Notes under the pieces: model-generated
Told to the model about the DNA's origin: nothing
Seen by the model: the letters and a program-made list of their open reading frames with translations, nothing else
Databases searched by the model: none
Assembly (NCBI GenBank): GCA_021604525.1
Contig: BQJD01000010.1
Coordinates: 58,078-122,077 of the forward strand
Source: a marine bacterium B5-7
GTDB lineage: Bacteria; Pseudomonadota; Gammaproteobacteria; Arenicellales; CAJQKF01
Direction: 5' to 3'
Length of the DNA stretch: 64,000 bases
In this document: piece by piece, positions 1-9,053 of the stretch
Position numbering within the stretch: position 1 is the stretch's first letter
How the letters are laid out: each line of letters opens with the position of its first letter
Position numbers and translations under genes: made by a program

Positions 1-612
1 TCGTCAGCGTCTTTTTTTCTGGTCGGGGCGGCGATTAGTCCCGACACGGAATTAACCATATCAGATGTCGGAGTAAATCCGACTCGTACTGGAATCATTC
101 GTATTCTCGAAGCAATGGGGGCGACGATTGACGAATCGAACCCGCGTGACATAGCCGGTGAACCGGTTGCGGATCTGACCGTTCACGGCGCACAACTGAC
201 TGGTATTGATATCCCGCCTTCATGGGTACCGCTTGCTATCGATGAGTTTCCAGCGGTGTGCATTGCTGCCGCTGCTGCATCCGGTACTACAGTGATCCGC
301 GGCGCCGCTGAATTGCGAGTCAAGGAAAGTGACAGAATTGCCGCGATGACAGCCGGGTTGAGAAATTTGAACATTCATGTTGATGAATTCGACGATGGAA
401 TTGCAGTCACTGGTGGCATGATGAGTGGCGGCCAGATCGACAGCTTCGGTGATCATCGAATTGCCATGGCTTTTGCGATTGCCGGGATCATCGCCAGCGA
501 TACCATAAGAATCGCAAACTGCCGCAACGTAGCAACGTCTTTTCCAGGATTTGCCCAGATTGCTGCCGACGCAGGTCTTGATATCGAGGAGAGAATCAAT
601 GCCGGCGACTGA
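1..612 (+). CDS. aroA: 3-phosphoshikimate 1-carboxyvinyltransferase (EPSP synthase), C-terminal part
   Basis: The reading frame is open from the first base, so the gene starts outside the window and only about 203 C-terminal residues are present. EPSP synthase joins shikimate 3-phosphate and PEP in aromatic amino-acid synthesis. The family's substrate-binding stretch LRVKESDRIAAM and the late GDHRIAMAFAIAG motif are both visible, as is the DVGVNPTRTG segment near the window edge. The stop lies inside cmk, whose ATG at 599 overlaps the end of aroA by 14 bases, so the two are translationally coupled. The aroA-cmk-rpsA order is common in gammaproteobacteria. Confidence 0.96.
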   Translation, partial: SSASFFLVGAAISPDTELTISDVGVNPTRTGIIRILEAMGATIDESNPRDIAGEPVADLTVHGAQLTGIDIPPSWVPLAIDEFPAVCIAAAAASGTTVIRGAAELRVKESDRIAAMTAGLRNLNIHVDEFDDGIAVTGGMMSGGQIDSFGDHRIAMAFAIAGIIASDTIRIANCRNVATSFPGFAQIAADAGLDIEERINAGD

Positions 613-1306
613 TATCGTCACCGTCGCAATTGACGGGCCCAGTGGAACCGGTAAGGGTACGATCAGTAAGCGTCTCGCCGAGTGCCATGGCTGGGGGTAT
701 CTCGACAGTGGGGCGCTTTACAGGGTTTTTGCGATTTTAGCCGATGAAGAAGGCATTTTGCCGACAGATATCGACAAGTTAAATAATTTTGCTGCGACGC
801 TGAATATCGACTTCAAGACTGATTCGGGCGGGTATCATGTATATGCCAACGGCCGGGACATGACACAGCTTATCCGTGAAGAAGGGGCAGGTACCATCGC
901 GTCGAAATTTGCCGTCATTCCCGAGATTCGTGCGTTACTAATGGGTCTGCAACGGGATCAACGCCGGGCACCTGGTCTGGTTGCAGACGGCCGAGATATG
1001 GGCACTACGGTATTTCCTGATGCGTTGGTCAAGATATTTCTCGATGCACGCCCTGAAATACGCGCCGAGAGGCGCTATAAGCAGTTGAAGGAAAAGGGTT
1101 TCGATGGTAGTCTAGCGCGCCTTCGTGAGGAGATGGCAGAACGTGATGACAGGGACGCTAACCGGTCGGTATCACCGATGGTTATGGCAGTTGACGCGAT
1201 TCGAGTGGATACCAGCGACATGTCGGTCGAAGAAGTGGTAGCGCGAGTCGAAGAGATCGTTAATGAGAGATTGGGCGCAAGTGGCGTAAATACTCCCAGG
1301 GAATAG
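599..1306 (+). CDS. cmk: Cytidylate kinase
   Basis: Phosphorylates CMP and dCMP with ATP in pyrimidine nucleotide supply. The protein is 235 residues, the usual length for this family. It opens with a P-loop, GPSGTGKGT, about ten residues in, followed by LDSGALYR and later the DGRDMGTTVFPDA segment typical of CMP kinases. An in-frame open stretch reaches back to 551, but the ATG at 599 is preceded by a good GGAG ribosome site and places the P-loop where the family has it. It overlaps the end of aroA. The next gene is rpsA after about 120 bases. Confidence 0.95.
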   Translation: MPATDIVTVAIDGPSGTGKGTISKRLAECHGWGYLDSGALYRVFAILADEEGILPTDIDKLNNFAATLNIDFKTDSGGYHVYANGRDMTQLIREEGAGTIASKFAVIPEIRALLMGLQRDQRRAPGLVADGRDMGTTVFPDALVKIFLDARPEIRAERRYKQLKEKGFDGSLARLREEMAERDDRDANRSVSPMVMAVDAIRVDTSDMSVEEVVARVEEIVNERLGASGVNTPRE

Positions 1307-1352
1307 TCGCATCACATAGAATTCCTGCTCCTGCAACGAAGGAATATTCGCC

Positions 1353-1379
1353 CCTGGACCTGAGTATCGTCCGGGTTTT
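1353..1379 (+). terminator. Weak hairpin with T-run between cmk and rpsA
   Basis: CCTGGAC (1353-1359) can pair with GTCCGGG (1369-1375) through seven pairs including one G-U, with a nine-base loop and TTTT directly after. It could be a weak terminator or attenuator ahead of rpsA. The stem is short and the call is tentative. Confidence 0.35.
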
Positions 1380-1427
1380 CAATAACTTAACCCAAGCCGG
1401 CTTCTGTCGGTGTCGTCCCTCCCAATC

Positions 1428-3104
1428 ATGTCTGAATCATTTGCTGAACTTTTTGAAGAAAGCCTGAAATCCTCCGTAATGCAGCTCGGTGAAGTCATCA
1501 CCGGCGAAGTGGTGGATGCCAACAACGAATATGTCATTGTAAACGCCGGACTCAAGTCTGAAGCGGAAATCCCCGCGTCGCAGTTTAAAGATCTTAATGG
1601 TGAACTTACTGTAGCGATCGGCGACATGGTCGAGGTCGCGATCGAAGCGTTGGAAGACGGCTACGGTAATACTCGATTATCGAGAGAAAAAGCCCGTCGC
1701 GCAAAAGCATGGAAGGCGCTGGAGCAGGCCTTCGAGGAACAGAGCATTGTTACGGGCATATTGACGGGTAAGGTCAAGGGCGGTTTCACGGTTTCTATCG
1801 ACGAGGTACGTGCATTTCTGCCGGGCTCCCTGGTCGATGTTCGTCCGGTAAGCGACTCTGCCTATCTTGAACGCAAGGAACTTGAGTTCAAGGTTATCAA
1901 GCTGGATCGGCAGCGCAATAATGTTGTGGTATCCCGACGAGCCGTTGTCGAGAAGGAGATGATGGCCGAACGCGAAGCATTGCTTGAAACGCTTGAAGAA
2001 GGTCAGATGGTGAAAGGTGTTGTTAAAAACCTCACTGACTACGGCGCCTTCGTTAATTTGGGTGGCCTCGATGGATTGCTTCATATTACTGATATTGCCT
2101 GGCGTCGCGTTAAACACCCGTCGGAGGTGCTTGAGGTCGGTGACGAAATCGAAGTTAAAGTACTCAAGTTTGATCGCGACAAAAACCGCGTATCACTGGG
2201 CTTGAAACAGCTTGGCGACGACCCGTGGCAGGATCTGCCGCGTCGTTACCCGGAAAATACCCGTTTGTTCGGTAAGGTCACCAACATTACTGACTATGGC
2301 GCGTTCGTCGAACTCGAAGAGGGTGTCGAAGGACTGGTGCATGTATCGGAGATGGACTGGACGAATAAAAATGTTCATCCGAACAAAGTTTCAAAAGTTG
2401 GTGATGAAGTCGAGGTCATGGTTCTGGACATCGATTCCGAGCGACGTCGTATTTCACTCGGTATGAAGCAGTGCATGCCTAATCCATGGGAGGAGTTTGC
2501 TGCGACTCATAACAAGAATGACAAGATTTCCGGCAAGATCAAATCGATTACCGATTTTGGCGTGTTTATCGGTCTTGACGGTGGTATCGATGGCCTTATT
2601 CACCTAAGCGATCTGTCGTGGGATCGTCCGGGAGAAGAGGTGGTTCGCGAATACCAGAAAGGTGACGAAGTTGAAGCTGTTGTTCTGTCTGTTGATCCGG
2701 AACGTGAGCGTATATCCCTTGGCATCAAGCAGGCGCTGAGTGATCCATTCACCGCATTTGTCGGTGAACATGGAAAGGGTGGCGTCGTTCGGGGAACCAT
2801 TACTGAACTCGATGCCAAAGGTGCGGTTGTGTTGTTGGCAGACGGGATAGAAGGTTATCTTCGAGCTACCGAGCTGGCACGAGATCACGTTGAAGATGCA
2901 CGCTCAGTGCTTAAAGAGGGTCAGGAAATCGAAGCGAAGATTACCAGTATCGAACGGAAGAATCGCAGGATTTCCTTATCACTCAAGGCTTTGGATCTTG
3001 AAATGCAAGAGCAGGCGATGCAGGACTTCTCCAAGCGTACTTCAACGGGCAGTGCAACTCTCGGCGACAAGCTTAAAGAAGAACTGTCCAAGCAGTCGTC
3101 ATGA
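1428..3104 (+). CDS. rpsA: 30S ribosomal protein S1
   Basis: RNA-binding protein of the small ribosomal subunit that helps mRNA docking. The product is 558 residues, close to the 557 of E. coli S1. It shows the expected string of S1 (OB-fold) repeats, for instance [25 protein letters not shown] and [15 protein letters not shown] segments, each ending in an RISLG-like strand. The ATG at 1428 gives the classic N-terminus [17 protein letters not shown] at 1410 would add six unconserved residues and is less likely. The ihfB gene follows, the usual neighbour in this class. Confidence 0.97.
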   Translation: MSESFAELFEESLKSSVMQLGEVITGEVVDANNEYVIVNAGLKSEAEIPASQFKDLNGELTVAIGDMVEVAIEALEDGYGNTRLSREKARRAKAWKALEQAFEEQSIVTGILTGKVKGGFTVSIDEVRAFLPGSLVDVRPVSDSAYLERKELEFKVIKLDRQRNNVVVSRRAVVEKEMMAEREALLETLEEGQMVKGVVKNLTDYGAFVNLGGLDGLLHITDIAWRRVKHPSEVLEVGDEIEVKVLKFDRDKNRVSLGLKQLGDDPWQDLPRRYPENTRLFGKVTNITDYGAFVELEEGVEGLVHVSEMDWTNKNVHPNKVSKVGDEVEVMVLDIDSERRRISLGMKQCMPNPWEEFAATHNKNDKISGKIKSITDFGVFIGLDGGIDGLIHLSDLSWDRPGEEVVREYQKGDEVEAVVLSVDPERERISLGIKQALSDPFTAFVGEHGKGGVVRGTITELDAKGAVVLLADGIEGYLRATELARDHVEDARSVLKEGQEIEAKITSIERKNRRISLSLKALDLEMQEQAMQDFSKRTSTGSATLGDKLKEELSKQSS

Positions 3105-3187
3105 TAATTCGCCTGTAGATAATTTATTAATACGACCCTGGGAAATTGTTCTGAGCATAATCAAGCAACTGTTTGGGGTCATTGTGG

Positions 3188-3231
3188 CTGACAACCGACC
3201 TGGTGGAATTTCCATTTAGGCCGGTTGTCAG
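3188..3231 (+). repeat. Large inverted repeat between rpsA and ihfB
   Basis: CTGACAACCGACCT (3188-3201) pairs with AGGCCGGTTGTCAG (3218-3231), 14 positions with one mismatch, around a 16-base loop. It ends 27 bases before the ihfB start codon. There is no T-run after it, so it may be a processing or mRNA-stability hairpin rather than a classical terminator. Confidence 0.6.
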
Positions 3232-3258
3232 GAATCGAAAATTCACGGTGTATCCAAC

Positions 3259-3606
3259 ATGAATACGGTTACCAAATCGGAACTCATTGAGGCCTTGGCT
3301 ACTGAACAGTTACACCTTGTTCATCGCGACGTCGAATTTTCCGTGAATACATTGCTTGAGCGGATGAGCGATGCACTGGTCTCAGGGCGGCGGATTGAAA
3401 TTCGCGGATTCGGTAGTATTTCCCTGCGTTACAGGGGTTCTCGAGTTGGCAGGAATCCAAAAACCGGTGAGGCGGTCACCGTTCCTGAGAAATATGTACC
3501 GCATTTCAAGCCGGGAAGGTCGCTGCGTGAACGCGTCAATCAAATTGAGCCGATATCAACAGGATCGATAGACACAGCCGAGAGTAGTGCACTCGACGGA
3601 GCATAA
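3259..3606 (+). CDS. ihfB: Integration host factor subunit beta
   Basis: DNA-bending nucleoid protein that works as a heterodimer with IHF-alpha. The 115-residue product has the HU/IHF fold signature: an N-terminal helical part starting [10 protein letters not shown], the core [12 protein letters not shown], and the beta-arm tip GRNPKTGE, whose proline intercalates into DNA in this family. The C-terminal tail beyond RSLRERVNQ is about 20 residues longer than in E. coli IhfB and is not conserved. It lies between rpsA and lapA, the common gammaproteobacterial order. Confidence 0.95.
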   Translation: MNTVTKSELIEALATEQLHLVHRDVEFSVNTLLERMSDALVSGRRIEIRGFGSISLRYRGSRVGRNPKTGEAVTVPEKYVPHFKPGRSLRERVNQIEPISTGSIDTAESSALDGA

Positions 3607-3659
3607 GTTCATCGGAATGACGGTGACAAGTTAATCACGGTCATCATTAACCGGCAATC

Positions 3660-3959
3660 ATGAAACGACTCTTTTACGCCATTATCCTGCTTAGCGTATT
3701 CATTTTTGGTCTGACGTTTGCTGCGCGTAATCCACAGACCGTCCACATAAGTTACTATTTCGGCATCGATGTCGAATTGCCTCTCATCTTTGTATTGCTT
3801 GCAAGTCTCGCAATCGGCCTTATTGCAGGCTACCTGCTCGCGGCAGCGCATGGATTAAAGCGACGTCGGCGTTTGGTCCATAAAATCAGGAGCGAATCAA
3901 AAAAAGTGGAATCATCAGTCAGAGCATCGACGAATGCCCTGGCTCCGAGGAATTCCTGA
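3660..3959 (+). CDS. lapA: Lipopolysaccharide assembly protein A (DUF1049 family)
   Basis: Small inner-membrane protein of 99 residues. There is one hydrophobic helix at about residues 4-21 and a second at about 41-62, followed by a basic cytoplasmic stretch (LKRRRRLVHK). The segment AARNPQTVHISYYFG between the helices is the family hallmark. In E. coli LapA acts with LapB to tune LpxC and hence LPS amount. The stop TGA at 3957-3959 directly abuts the TTG start of lapB, so the two genes are surely co-translated. Confidence 0.88.
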   Translation: MKRLFYAIILLSVFIFGLTFAARNPQTVHISYYFGIDVELPLIFVLLASLAIGLIAGYLLAAAHGLKRRRRLVHKIRSESKKVESSVRASTNALAPRNS

Positions 3960-5168
3960 TTGGATCCCATCTGGCTGCTACTTTTGTTGCCATTGTCGGC
4001 TGCGTCTGGTTGGCTGGCGGCCTCCTGGCCGAAGTCAAGACGCCTGCCAAAAGGTAAGAAACCACTACCCACTGCCTATTATCAAGGTCTCAATCTGCTG
4101 CTCAATGAGCAGCATGACAAGGCAATCGAAGTTCTCGTCAAGGCCCTTGAGGAAGATACGGAAACGGTTGAAGTGCAACTTGCTCTCGGTAATCTCTTCA
4201 GGCGACGTGGTGAAGTTGCCCGTGCCACTCGTATTCATCAGAATCTTATAGCCCGAGATAACCTCGACGATTCCCAGCGTACCCAGGCGCTGTTCGAACT
4301 AGGGCAGGATTATTTCAAGGCGGGGTTATTGGATCGCGCAGAAGACCTGTTCCGCGAGTTGACCGAGATTAGTGAACACAGCGAACAGGCGCTTCGTCAC
4401 CTGCTGCAGATCTACGACCAGGAAAAGGAATGGGAAAGCGCGATCATTATTGCCGGTCGGCTGGGAGACATTGGTATTGATTCCGTCGCCCCGGTGATTG
4501 CCCAATATCATTGCGAGATTGCTGAAACGGCTATTCGCGAGGGGCGTTATGACCGCGCTCTCGAACATGCAACCAGAGCACGTGCAGTGGACTCGGGTTG
4601 TGTACGTGCGGTTATTCAGTCTGGTCGATTGGCCGCTTTGCATGGTAATCACGTTGAGGCAGTTGAGATATGGAAACAGGTCGAATCGCAAAGCGCAGAT
4701 TACCTTGGTGAAGTGCTTGACCTGATAGCCACAAGCTATCGGGCAATGGGAAATGTCGACGGTTATCGACAGTTTCTTCAGAGCGCGGCTGAACATCATG
4801 GCGATGTCCGGTTGGTATTTGCCCTGGTTGATGTGCTCGATGAAACCGAGGGTAGTACTCGTGCCGAACAATTTCTGGTGGGTTGGCTACGCAAGCATCC
4901 GACCATATTCGGGCTTTACCGGCTTATCGAGCTCAAGATTAAGCAAAAACCACGTAATAATGACGATCTGGAACTCCTTGAAGGCATGATAGGCAGCCTT
5001 CTTACCAAGGAATCGGGTTATGTCTGCCGGCAATGTGGTTTCAGCGCCAAATCACATCATTGGCAATGTCCAGGATGCAAGAGCTGGAATAGTATCTCCT
5101 CGGTACAACACAAGACCAAAACTCTGCCGTATTCCGTTGCCGTCTTGAAAACACTCAAGAGTCTGTGA
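3960..5168 (+). CDS. lapB: Lipopolysaccharide assembly protein B, TPR protein
   Basis: 402-residue LapB (YciM), the adaptor that brings LpxC to FtsH and balances LPS against phospholipid. A single N-terminal membrane helix (about residues 4-22) is followed by TPR helices through the middle. A rubredoxin-like metal-binding knuckle follows near residue 354 (CRQCGFSAK...CPGC, two CxxC pairs), which is required for function in E. coli. The start is TTG at 3960, immediately after the lapA stop, and gives the membrane anchor its expected position. Its place upstream of a large LPS locus fits the role. Confidence 0.93.
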   Translation: MDPIWLLLLLPLSAASGWLAASWPKSRRLPKGKKPLPTAYYQGLNLLLNEQHDKAIEVLVKALEEDTETVEVQLALGNLFRRRGEVARATRIHQNLIARDNLDDSQRTQALFELGQDYFKAGLLDRAEDLFRELTEISEHSEQALRHLLQIYDQEKEWESAIIIAGRLGDIGIDSVAPVIAQYHCEIAETAIREGRYDRALEHATRARAVDSGCVRAVIQSGRLAALHGNHVEAVEIWKQVESQSADYLGEVLDLIATSYRAMGNVDGYRQFLQSAAEHHGDVRLVFALVDVLDETEGSTRAEQFLVGWLRKHPTIFGLYRLIELKIKQKPRNNDDLELLEGMIGSLLTKESGYVCRQCGFSAKSHHWQCPGCKSWNSISSVQHKTKTLPYSVAVLKTLKSL

Positions 5169-5244
5169 TTAATACCGGTAATTTGACCTGTAATAAGAGG
5201 TAATAAGTCGCAGACGATTTCCGTCCAGATGAATACAGTGGCCG

Positions 5245-5266
5245 ACGTCGCGCCCAGGCGCGATGT
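5245..5266 (+). terminator. GC-rich hairpin after lapB
   Basis: TCGCGCC (5248-5254) and GGCGCGA (5257-5263) are perfect complements. The stem can extend outward to 5245-5266 with one G-U pair, followed by TTATTACTTG. It is a likely terminator for the rpsA-lapB run, although the T-run is interrupted. Confidence 0.5.
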
Positions 5267-5298
5267 TTATTACTTGTTTCAACTAAAGGAAATTGTTT

Positions 5299-5580
5299 AT
5301 GTACAGGAAAGTCCTCACGATTGTCATCTCGGGCCTTATCGCGTCAATGCTCTCGTTTGGTGCGTTTGCAGCAAAAGTTAATCTGAATACGGCTGATGCG
5401 CAAGAGCTTGCAGAGGGTATCGACGGAGTCGGACCGAAATTGGCCGAGGCTATTGTAAAATGGCGGGAGGCGAATGGTTCATTCTCAAGTATTGAGCAAT
5501 TAGTCGAGATAAAGGGTGTAGGTCCCAATATTCTCGAGAAGAATCGCGAAAACTTGATTGTCGATGCTTCATCGCAATAG
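5299..5580 (+). CDS. Exported helix-hairpin-helix (ComEA-type) protein
   Basis: 93 residues: a signal peptide at about 1-23 (ending FGAFAA) and then one ComEA-type domain beginning VNLNTADAQELAEG. The two helix-hairpin-helix turns GIDGVGPKLAEAI and IKGVGPNILEKN bind DNA backbone in this family. ComEA-like proteins bind DNA in the periplasm during natural transformation, but many single-domain members have no proven role. The ATG at 5299 follows AAAGGA at a good distance; an upstream TTG at 5293 is less likely. It stands alone between two hairpins. Confidence 0.85.
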   Translation: MYRKVLTIVISGLIASMLSFGAFAAKVNLNTADAQELAEGIDGVGPKLAEAIVKWREANGSFSSIEQLVEIKGVGPNILEKNRENLIVDASSQ

Positions 5581-5611
5581 CGAAAAAAGCTAAAATAACC
5601 ATTGGCTAATG

Positions 5612-5635
5612 GAAGGGTGCCGTAAGGTGCCCTTC
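5612..5635 (+). terminator. Hairpin after the ComEA-type gene
   Basis: GAAGGGTGCC (5612-5621) pairs with GGTGCCCTTC (5626-5635) through ten pairs (two wobble) around the tetraloop GTAA, followed by TGTCGTTTC. It is a plausible factor-independent terminator separating the small gene from ugd. Confidence 0.6.
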
Positions 5636-5718
5636 TGTCGTTTCAGGGGGTGCCTTAGCGGATTAGTGAAGGTGTCACATATGTTTGCCGATACATCGGC
5701 GCAGTGGATGTTGATCGT

Positions 5719-7041
5719 ATGAATGTCACGGTTGTGGGTACAGGCTACGTGGGTCTCGTTACCGGAGCATGTCTCGCGGATGTCGGTAACAATGTGCTGT
5801 GCATTGATAACGATGCCGGCAAGATTGAGAACCTGGTGGATGGAATTATGCCTATCTACGAGCCAGGTCTTGAGGCGATGGTGTTGGAAAATACCCACGC
5901 CAGGCGTTTGCGTTTTTCCACCGACATCGGCGAAGGCGTGGATAGTGCCGACATCATCTTTATCGCAGTTGGCACCCCACCAGATGAAGATGGTTCCGCT
6001 GATCTTCGGTACATTGTTGAGGTGGCACAATCCATTGGCGAGCGAATTAACGATTATCGGGTCATCGTCAACAAGTCGACAGTACCGGTCGGAACCGCCG
6101 GTCGAGTTCGTGAAGTAATCAGTGAATGTATTGCCCGTCGTGATGTGGATATCGAATTCAGCGTTGTCTCCAACCCCGAGTTCCTCAAGGAAGGGGCGGC
6201 GATCGAAGATTTCATGAAGCCTGACCGTATCGTTATCGGTGCCGATAATCCTCGTGCCGAGAATATGATGCGTGAACTGTATCGCCCGTTTTCCCGTAAT
6301 CACGACAAGATCATGTTGATGGGGATTACCTCGGCCGAATTGACCAAGTATGCTGCCAATGCAATGTTAGCCACCAAAATATCGTTCATGAACGAGATGG
6401 CGAATCTTGCTGAAAGGGTCGACGCCGATATTGAAGCAGTACGACATGGCATTGGATCCGATCCTCGAATTGGCTATGACTTTATCTACCCAGGTTGTGG
6501 CTATGGAGGCTCGTGCTTCCCCAAAGACGTCAAGGCACTGGTTAAAATCAGCAGCGAAGCGGGCTATCGATCAGTGGTCCTTGAAGCGGTTGAAAACGTA
6601 AATGAACGCCAGAAGCGAGTGCTTTTCGACAAATTGAGTCGTTATTTTGAGGGTCGTATCAGTGGTCTCAAATTTGCCGTATGGGGTCTCGCATTCAAGC
6701 CGAATACCGATGATATGCGCGAAGCACCAAGTCGCGTGCTTATCGATGCAATTCTTGATGCTGGTGGCAGTGTGGCTGCATTTGATCCGGTAGCCACCGA
6801 TGAGGCATTACGAATATATGGTCAACGTCAGGACCTCGTTTTTGAATCAGAGGATCCTTACAGCGTGCTGCAGGATGCCGATGCACTGGTTCTTGTGACA
6901 GAGTGGAAAATATTTCGTAGCCCTGACTTCAAGCTCATGAGTCGTAAAATGAAAAACCCGGTGGTATTCGATGGACGCAACGTATTTGATCCAAATGCTG
7001 CGCGTGCCAACGGGTTCTCGTATCACGGGATTGGCAGATGA
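5719..7041 (+). CDS. ugd: UDP-glucose 6-dehydrogenase
   Basis: Oxidises UDP-glucose to UDP-glucuronate with two NAD+, a precursor for LPS or capsule sugars. The product is 440 residues. It has an N-terminal Rossmann motif GTGYVGLVTG, the conserved EFLKEG segment, and the catalytic-cysteine motif GCGYGGSCFPKD, followed by the C-terminal UDP-binding domain (AVWGLAFKPNTDDMREAPS). The ATG at 5719 starts directly before the first beta strand. A GTG at 5704 would add five residues. It heads the sugar-nucleotide locus, 27 bases before hldA. Confidence 0.95.
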   Translation: MNVTVVGTGYVGLVTGACLADVGNNVLCIDNDAGKIENLVDGIMPIYEPGLEAMVLENTHARRLRFSTDIGEGVDSADIIFIAVGTPPDEDGSADLRYIVEVAQSIGERINDYRVIVNKSTVPVGTAGRVREVISECIARRDVDIEFSVVSNPEFLKEGAAIEDFMKPDRIVIGADNPRAENMMRELYRPFSRNHDKIMLMGITSAELTKYAANAMLATKISFMNEMANLAERVDADIEAVRHGIGSDPRIGYDFIYPGCGYGGSCFPKDVKALVKISSEAGYRSVVLEAVENVNERQKRVLFDKLSRYFEGRISGLKFAVWGLAFKPNTDDMREAPSRVLIDAILDAGGSVAAFDPVATDEALRIYGQRQDLVFESEDPYSVLQDADALVLVTEWKIFRSPDFKLMSRKMKNPVVFDGRNVFDPNAARANGFSYHGIGR

Positions 7042-7068
7042 ACCGGGTCTCGTATAATTTCTAAACCG

Positions 7069-8043
7069 ATGCGCTCGAATCAAACCTCATCAAACCCGTT
7101 GTCCGTTCGGTTCAGTCGCCTCAAGGTTGCCGTTGTCGGGGATGTAATGCTCGACCGTTACTGGTCTGGAACAGTGGAGCGAATCTCTCCCGAGTCGCCG
7201 GTACCGGTGGTAGATATCACTCAGACTGAATGTCGCATGGGCGGTGCCGCTAATGTTGCCGCCAATGTGGTAGGTCTTGGCGCGCTGTGTTCGTTATTTT
7301 CCATTGTCGGTGAAGACGATTCGGGTAGAGTATTGGCCGGTTTGATCTCCGAATCTGGCATCGACTCCCGGGTGACCCAAAGTGCTGATGTTCGCACCAT
7401 AGAAAAGCTGAGGATCGTTGCCAGAAACCAACAGCTTCTTCGGGTCGATTTCGAATCTCGGCCCACCCATGAACTACTGGCACAAGCACTCGAAGATGTC
7501 ACTTCCATTATGACGAATATCGATATGCTGATATTGTCAGATTACGGTAAGGGTGGACTGACGCATATCGAACACATGATATCCGCGGCCCGTGAAGCCA
7601 GCGTGCCGGTTGTGGTCGACCCCAAGGGTGGTGATTATCAGCGATATCGTGGCGCCACTCTAATTACGCCTAATCTCAAGGAGTTCGAGCAAACAGGCGG
7701 CGACACCTCCAGTGAAGAAGCCATGATGGAGAGTGCTCATGAGATTATTGATCGATACGATTTTGATTCTCTCCTGGTGACACGTAGCGAAAAAGGAATG
7801 ACTTTATATCGTCGCGATGCTGAACCGATTCACAGCCCGGCGACGGCGCGCGAAATATTCGATGTCAGCGGTGCCGGTGATACCGTCGCAGCAGTCGTTG
7901 GTGTTGCATTGGCTGCAGGACTTGATGCACGTGCAACCCTTGGTCTGGCTAATCGCGCAGCAGGACAGGTAGTCGCCAAGTTTGGTACCGCAATCGTCGA
8001 TCTGGATACAATCGACCTTGAAGGATTGGAGGAATTTGAATAA
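7069..8043 (+). CDS. hldA: D-glycero-beta-D-manno-heptose-7-phosphate kinase
   Basis: PfkB-family kinase that phosphorylates heptose 7-phosphate at C1 in ADP-heptose synthesis. The 324 residues match only the kinase half of the bifunctional HldE of E. coli. Visible motifs are VVGDVMLDRYWSG, GGAANVAANV, SDYGKGGLT, DPKGGDYQRY, TPNLKEFE and the catalytic loop DVSGAGDTVAA. The nucleotidyltransferase half (HldC) is absent here and must be encoded elsewhere. The stop overlaps the ATG of hldD by one base. Confidence 0.92.
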   Translation: MRSNQTSSNPLSVRFSRLKVAVVGDVMLDRYWSGTVERISPESPVPVVDITQTECRMGGAANVAANVVGLGALCSLFSIVGEDDSGRVLAGLISESGIDSRVTQSADVRTIEKLRIVARNQQLLRVDFESRPTHELLAQALEDVTSIMTNIDMLILSDYGKGGLTHIEHMISAAREASVPVVVDPKGGDYQRYRGATLITPNLKEFEQTGGDTSSEEAMMESAHEIIDRYDFDSLLVTRSEKGMTLYRRDAEPIHSPATAREIFDVSGAGDTVAAVVGVALAAGLDARATLGLANRAAGQVVAKFGTAIVDLDTIDLEGLEEFE

Positions 8044-9053
8044 TGATCGTTGTGACAGGCGGCGCGGGATTCATCGGTGCGAACATTGTCGCGGCGCTTA
8101 ATCGGCGTGGCGAAACCGATATCTTATTGGTCGACGATCTTGTGAGGGGTGAGAAGATCCGTAATATAGCCGATCTGAGTATTGCTGATTACCTGGATAA
8201 GGACGCATTTCGACGTGCAGTAGTCAATGACGAACTCACAATGCCGATACGGGCTGTTTTCCATCAAGGTGCGTGTTCTGACACAATGGAAAGCGATGGT
8301 CGCTATGTAATGGAAAACAACTATGCCTACAGTCGCGATCTGTTTCATTTTTGCCAGCGTGCCGGCACGCAGTTTATCTATGCATCTTCCGCATCGGTAT
8401 ATGGTAACCATCAAACGTTTACTGAAGCACCCGTTAATGAGCATCCCTTGAATGCATATGCGTATTCCAAGTTTCAGTTCGACAATTATGTCCGCCGTCA
8501 TCACGACGAAAGTCAATTTCAGTGCGTTGGTTTGCGATATTTCAATGTCTACGGATATCGTGAACAGCATAAGCATCGCATGGCGTCGGTTGCCTGGCAT
8601 TTTTTTAATCAGTATCAAAAAGACGGAGTAGTCAAACTGTTTCAAGGAACGGATGGCTATGACGATGGCCAGCAACTACGCGACTTTGTGTTCGTTGAAG
8701 ATGTCGTAAACGTGAATCTGCATTTTCTCGATCATTCCGGTAGCAGCGGCATATTCAATGTCGGCACAGGACGAGCATCGAGCTTCAATGATGTTGCGGT
8801 TTCGGTAATCAACACCTTGGAAGCAACCGCTGGAAAGGATGAATTGCCCCTTGATGATTTGGTCGCCAGCGGCCGTATTCAATATATACCCATGCCGGAT
8901 GCTCTTAACGGGAAATACCAAAGCTACACACAAGCGGACCTCACACAACTACGGACAAGCGGTTGCGAGGTATCCTTTGTGAACGTTGTTGAAGGCGTCA
9001 GACGTTATGTTGAGTGGATGCTTGGTGAATCCAGTGGAGAAGATTCCAAGTGA
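8043..9053 (+). CDS. hldD: ADP-L-glycero-D-manno-heptose-6-epimerase
   Basis: Short-chain dehydrogenase-type epimerase that makes the ADP-L,D-heptose used in the LPS inner core. It is 336 residues with [12 protein letters not shown] at the start, HQGACSDTMESDG, the catalytic YAYSKFQFD motif and the LRYFNVYGYREQHK segment, all typical of HldD. The ATG overlaps the hldA stop (TAATG) and its own stop overlaps the GTG of the rfaH-like gene, so three genes are coupled. Confidence 0.95.
   Translation: MIVVTGGAGFIGANIVAALNRRGETDILLVDDLVRGEKIRNIADLSIADYLDKDAFRRAVVNDELTMPIRAVFHQGACSDTMESDGRYVMENNYAYSRDLFHFCQRAGTQFIYASSASVYGNHQTFTEAPVNEHPLNAYAYSKFQFDNYVRRHHDESQFQCVGLRYFNVYGYREQHKHRMASVAWHFFNQYQKDGVVKLFQGTDGYDDGQQLRDFVFVEDVVNVNLHFLDHSGSSGIFNVGTGRASSFNDVAVSVINTLEATAGKDELPLDDLVASGRIQYIPMPDALNGKYQSYTQADLTQLRTSGCEVSFVNVVEGVRRYVEWMLGESSGEDSK

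Noticed and set aside
1677..2117. 146-codon minus-strand frame within rpsA
   Set aside because: It is antisense to a highly conserved gene and shows no protein features of its own.
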